DNA of 64,000 nucleotides from Pascua guehoae. Lineage: Eukaryota > Basidiomycota > Tremellomycetes > Trichosporonales > Trichosporonaceae. A program made the translations under genes and the position numbers. The stretch is taken from the NCBI GenBank assembly GCA_001600415.1, contig BCJX01000001.1, positions 1,281,723 through 1,345,722 on the forward strand, read 5' to 3'. Shown piece after piece: positions 63,979-64,000 of this stretch; position 1 is the stretch's first letter; each line of letters starts with the position of its first letter. The notes beneath the pieces were generated by a model. The model was not told where the DNA came from. It saw nothing but the letters and a program-made list of their open reading frames with translations, and searched no databases.

Positions 63979-64000
63979 CTGGGGCGGTGGTCAGCCTCGT

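Overview
This window is nuclear DNA from a GC-rich, intron-rich fungus. Most genes carry several short introns (about 36-290 nt) with GTGAGT/GTACGT-type donors, CTGAC or CTAAC branch-like sequences and CAG acceptors. Gene content (HIS4, an ERG2-type sterol isomerase, a Cro1/She4-type myosin chaperone, MAK11, NSE4) and architecture fit a basidiomycete yeast of the Tremellomycetes, possibly Trichosporonales. The order-level placement is inference, because no search was run. All exon joins were worked out by hand from splice motifs, reading phase and family motifs.

Layout. 0.1-1.2 kb: an F-box-like orphan whose 3' end lies in a long inverted repeat. 2.4-5.1 kb: a rearranged, decayed cluster of copies of the adjacent coiled-coil gene, followed by purine-rich tandem repeats. 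5.3-8.1 kb: that coiled-coil gene (5 exons, 827 aa). 8.7-17.7 kb: a She4/Cro1-like chaperone, a mitochondrial rhodanese, mitoribosomal protein mL44 and the WD40 ribosome-assembly factor MAK11. 19.3-25.0 kb: an Aro8-type PLP aminotransferase and RAI1 (RNA 5'-end decapping), which has an 8-nt exon. 26.1 kb: an intron-containing tRNA-Val(AAC). 27.0 kb: a small Gly-rich orphan. 28.4-31.5 kb: a large F-box/LRR protein. 33.2-37.3 kb: divergent MsrA and HIS4. 37.5 kb: tRNA-Ser(CGA). 38.2-39.7 kb: a membrane protein. 40.2-43.5 kb: a PPIL3-type cyclophilin and NSE4. 44.2 kb: an intronless glyoxalase-like protein. 45.6-50.1 kb: divergent adenylate kinase and a CLD1/ABHD-type lipase. 50.3-51.9 kb: a Cak1-like kinase. 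53.4-55.7 kb: a sugar permease with 11 exons. 56-57.1 kb: a decayed bidirectional repeat family. 57.6-60.4 kb: an acetoacetate-decarboxylase-like protein and a small NDUFA4/MLRQ-like mitochondrial protein. 61.4 kb: acyl-CoA-binding protein. 62.2-62.6 kb: a 198-bp tandem duplication. 63.2 kb to the end: the 3' part of ERG2.

The genes are mostly independent housekeeping loci and there is no operon or obvious gene cluster. Several pairs share divergent promoters (rhodanese/mL44, MsrA/HIS4, adenylate kinase/lipase). Mitochondrial functions are frequent (rhodanese, mL44, MsrA, the MLRQ-like protein, probably the lipase). I did not find a convincing new multi-gene system. The most unusual material is the set of decayed duplications (2.4-5 kb and 56-57 kb), the 3'-end palindrome at the window start, the microexons and a Cys-rich open frame near 52.2 kb. 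Two N gaps (24566-24595 and 38853-38872) fall inside introns.
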